From the NCBI GenBank assembly GCA_011049495.1, contig DSBF01000410.1, forward strand, positions 1 to 6,906: DNA of 6,906 bases, read 5' to 3'. The notes below the pieces were generated by a model. The model was not told where the DNA came from. It searched no databases and saw only the letters and a list, made by a program, of their open reading frames with translations. Source of the stretch: Ignavibacteria bacterium. Lineage in GTDB: Bacteria > Bacteroidota > Ignavibacteria > Ignavibacteriales > Melioribacteraceae. Positions 5,574-6,906 of the stretch are shown in pieces. Each line of letters starts with the position of its first letter. Position 1 is the first letter of the stretch. Both the position numbers and the translations under genes were made by a program.

Positions 5574-6791
5574 ATGATTAGATTTTTAACAGCGGGTGAA
5601 TCACACGGTAAAAGTTTAACTGCAATTGTTGAAGGATTCCCTTCCAATCTTAAAATAGAAAACGAAGAAATAAATTATCAGCTTCGTAGACGCCAAATGG
5701 GATACGGTCGCGGCGGACGTATGAAAATCGAATCTGATTCAGCAGAAATAACTGCCGGAATAAGATTCAAAAAAACTTTGGGTTCTCCGATATCCCTAAT
5801 TATTAAAAATAATGATTGGGAAAACTGGACTGATGCAATGTCACCGGATAATCCAAGACCTAAAAATATCGAATACATTTCCGTTCCTCGTCCGGGACAC
5901 GCAGATTTAGTAGGTGTTACTAAATATAATTTTGATGATATTCGGAATTCAATAGAAAGATCGAGTGCGCGTGAGACAGCAGCGAGAGTTGCTGCTTGTT
6001 CAATAGCAAGAATTTTCTTAAATGAATTTAATATTAGTATCGGTAGTTATGTTGAAAGTATCGGCGGTATTTATCCTGAAAATAATTTCACGCAAAAGCT
6101 ATTTGATAATAAATTAAACAAAAAATTCAGTGGAAATGAGCTTTCCAAAAAAGCAGATAAAAGTTCTGTTAGAGTTTTGGAAAAAACTCACGAATCAAAA
6201 ATTATTAGTAAGATCAAACAAGCAAAGAAAAAAGGTGATACACTCGGTGGGAATTTTGTTGTAGTTGCAACCGGTGTTCCGGTTGGACTCGGAAGCTTTG
6301 TTCATTATGATAGAAAACTCGATGCTGAAATTGCTAAATCAGTAATGTCTATTAATGCAGTTAAAGGAGTTGAAATAGGAACCGGTTTTCAATCGGCTGA
6401 TGCACTTGGTTCTCAATCACATGATGAAATAATTATTCGTAATGGTGAACTGACAAGAAAAACAAATCGTGCCGGAGGAATTGAAGGCGGCATTTCAACG
6501 GGATTACCGATTATCGTCCGAGCTGCGATGAAACCGATTGCTACTTTAATGTCACCGATACAAACAGTTGACTTAAATGGAATGAAATCAATCAAAGCAA
6601 GAAGAGAGAGAAGTGATTTTGTTGCTGTCCCCGCATGTGCAGTTATTGCAGAATCTATGCTTGCATGGACTTTAGCCGAATTCTTTATACAAAAATTCGG
6701 CGGTGATTCATTAGAAGAGACTAAGGATAATTATAAAAACTATATTAATAAATTTCAGAAAAGGGTGGAGAAAAATTTTCAAAAGAAATAA
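5574..6791 (+). CDS. aroC: Chorismate synthase
   Basis: The 405-residue cytoplasmic enzyme makes chorismate from 5-enolpyruvylshikimate-3-phosphate, the last shikimate-pathway step, using reduced FMN. Diagnostic motifs are AGESHGKSL (7-15) with active-site His11, RRRQMGYGRGGRM (38-50), RPGHADL (106-112) with the second conserved His109, SSARETAARVAA (130-141), DRKLDAEIAKSVMSINAVKG (246-265), NRAGGIEGG (298-306) and VRAAMKPIATL (315-325). The segment from DTLGGNF to GLGSFVHYDRKLD is the pattern of the longer class of chorismate synthases. Cys142 takes the place of the usual Gly in ARVAAG, and RSDFVAVPA (346-354) has Phe where Val is usual. A Lys-rich tail makes the protein slightly longer than typical. 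The start precedes the conserved first strand MIRFLTAGES; no strong Shine-Dalgarno is present. It stands alone after the terminator and probably has its own promoter. No terminator is evident after it. Confidence 0.96.
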   Translation: MIRFLTAGESHGKSLTAIVEGFPSNLKIENEEINYQLRRRQMGYGRGGRMKIESDSAEITAGIRFKKTLGSPISLIIKNNDWENWTDAMSPDNPRPKNIEYISVPRPGHADLVGVTKYNFDDIRNSIERSSARETAARVAACSIARIFLNEFNISIGSYVESIGGIYPENNFTQKLFDNKLNKKFSGNELSKKADKSSVRVLEKTHESKIISKIKQAKKKGDTLGGNFVVVATGVPVGLGSFVHYDRKLDAEIAKSVMSINAVKGVEIGTGFQSADALGSQSHDEIIIRNGELTRKTNRAGGIEGGISTGLPIIVRAAMKPIATLMSPIQTVDLNGMKSIKARRERSDFVAVPACAVIAESMLAWTLAEFFIQKFGGDSLEETKDNYKNYINKFQKRVEKNFQKK

Positions 6792-6846
6792 AGAATGTTA
6801 TGAAAGCCCATAGATAATTTTCCCATCGAATCTAATTAGACATTTG

Positions 6847-6880
6847 TAAAAATATAAATATTGCTAAAAATTATAAATAT
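6847..6880. repeat. Imperfect tandem direct repeat overlapping the promoter
   Basis: TAAAAATATAAATAT (6847-6861) recurs as TAAAAATTATAAATAT (6865-6880), with one inserted T and an 18-nt period. The second copy fills the spacer of the promoter candidate. It could be an UP-like or regulator-binding sequence, or just AT-rich drift. Confidence 0.4.
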
Positions 6881-6889
6881 GTGTATAAT
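6861..6889 (+). promoter_or_regulatory. Sigma70-like promoter for a gene beyond the window
   Basis: TTGCTA (6861-6866, 4 of 6 to the -35) and TATAAT (6884-6889, perfect -10) are separated by exactly 17 nt in a very AT-rich context. Transcription would begin near 6896 and run off the right edge, so the target gene is not visible. AT-rich DNA makes chance -10 matches common, hence moderate confidence. Confidence 0.5.
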
Positions 6890-6906
6890 TGGGGTAGGTA
6901 ATACAC

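Noticed and set aside
6413..6595. Minus-strand open frames inside aroC, htrA and mtnA
   Set aside because: They are antisense shadows of well-supported genes with no start signals or family features of their own.

Overview
The window is an AT-rich bacterial segment with every recognisable gene on the + strand. The AT-rich codon use, the gene styles and two TAnnTTTG-type promoter elements suggest a member of the Bacteroidota/Ignavibacteria/Chlorobi group. This is inference from sequence character only; there is no rRNA or other phylogenetic marker that I could place.

Layout. (1) Bases 1-189 hold the last 62 codons of an unidentified gene, closed by a strong hairpin terminator. (2) Bases 190-825 carry no convincing gene. 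They hold a cluster of inverted repeats (335-551), whose first three hairpins share arm bases in a chain, and then an AT-rich stretch with a weak promoter candidate. (3) Bases 826-5481 look like one operon: a Nudix hydrolase (NudB-like), a PfkB-family sugar/nucleoside kinase with a TTG start, mtnA (methylthioribose-1-phosphate isomerase), recO (recombination mediator) and an htrA/degP-type periplasmic serine protease. Spacings are 13 nt, an 8-nt overlap, a 4-nt ATGA overlap and 26 nt. The operon ends at a textbook terminator (5510-5540). (4) Bases 5574-6791 encode chorismate synthase (aroC). It starts only about 33 nt after that terminator, so its promoter must be very close. (5) Bases 6792-6906 are intergenic and contain a good sigma70-like promoter pointing towards a gene beyond the right edge.

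How the genes fit together. PfkB-MtnA is the only metabolically suggestive pair: MtnA isomerises 5-methylthioribose-1-phosphate (and in some bacteria 5-deoxyribose-1-phosphate), and the adjacent, translationally coupled kinase could act on a related sugar or nucleoside. The Nudix enzyme, RecO, HtrA and AroC are housekeeping proteins from unrelated processes (nucleotide/folate hydrolysis, recombination repair, envelope protein quality control, aromatic biosynthesis).

I see no CRISPR array, toxin-antitoxin pair, phage or transposase gene, tRNA or rRNA. The coding part is ordinary. The most unusual part is the non-coding hairpin cluster at 335-551.
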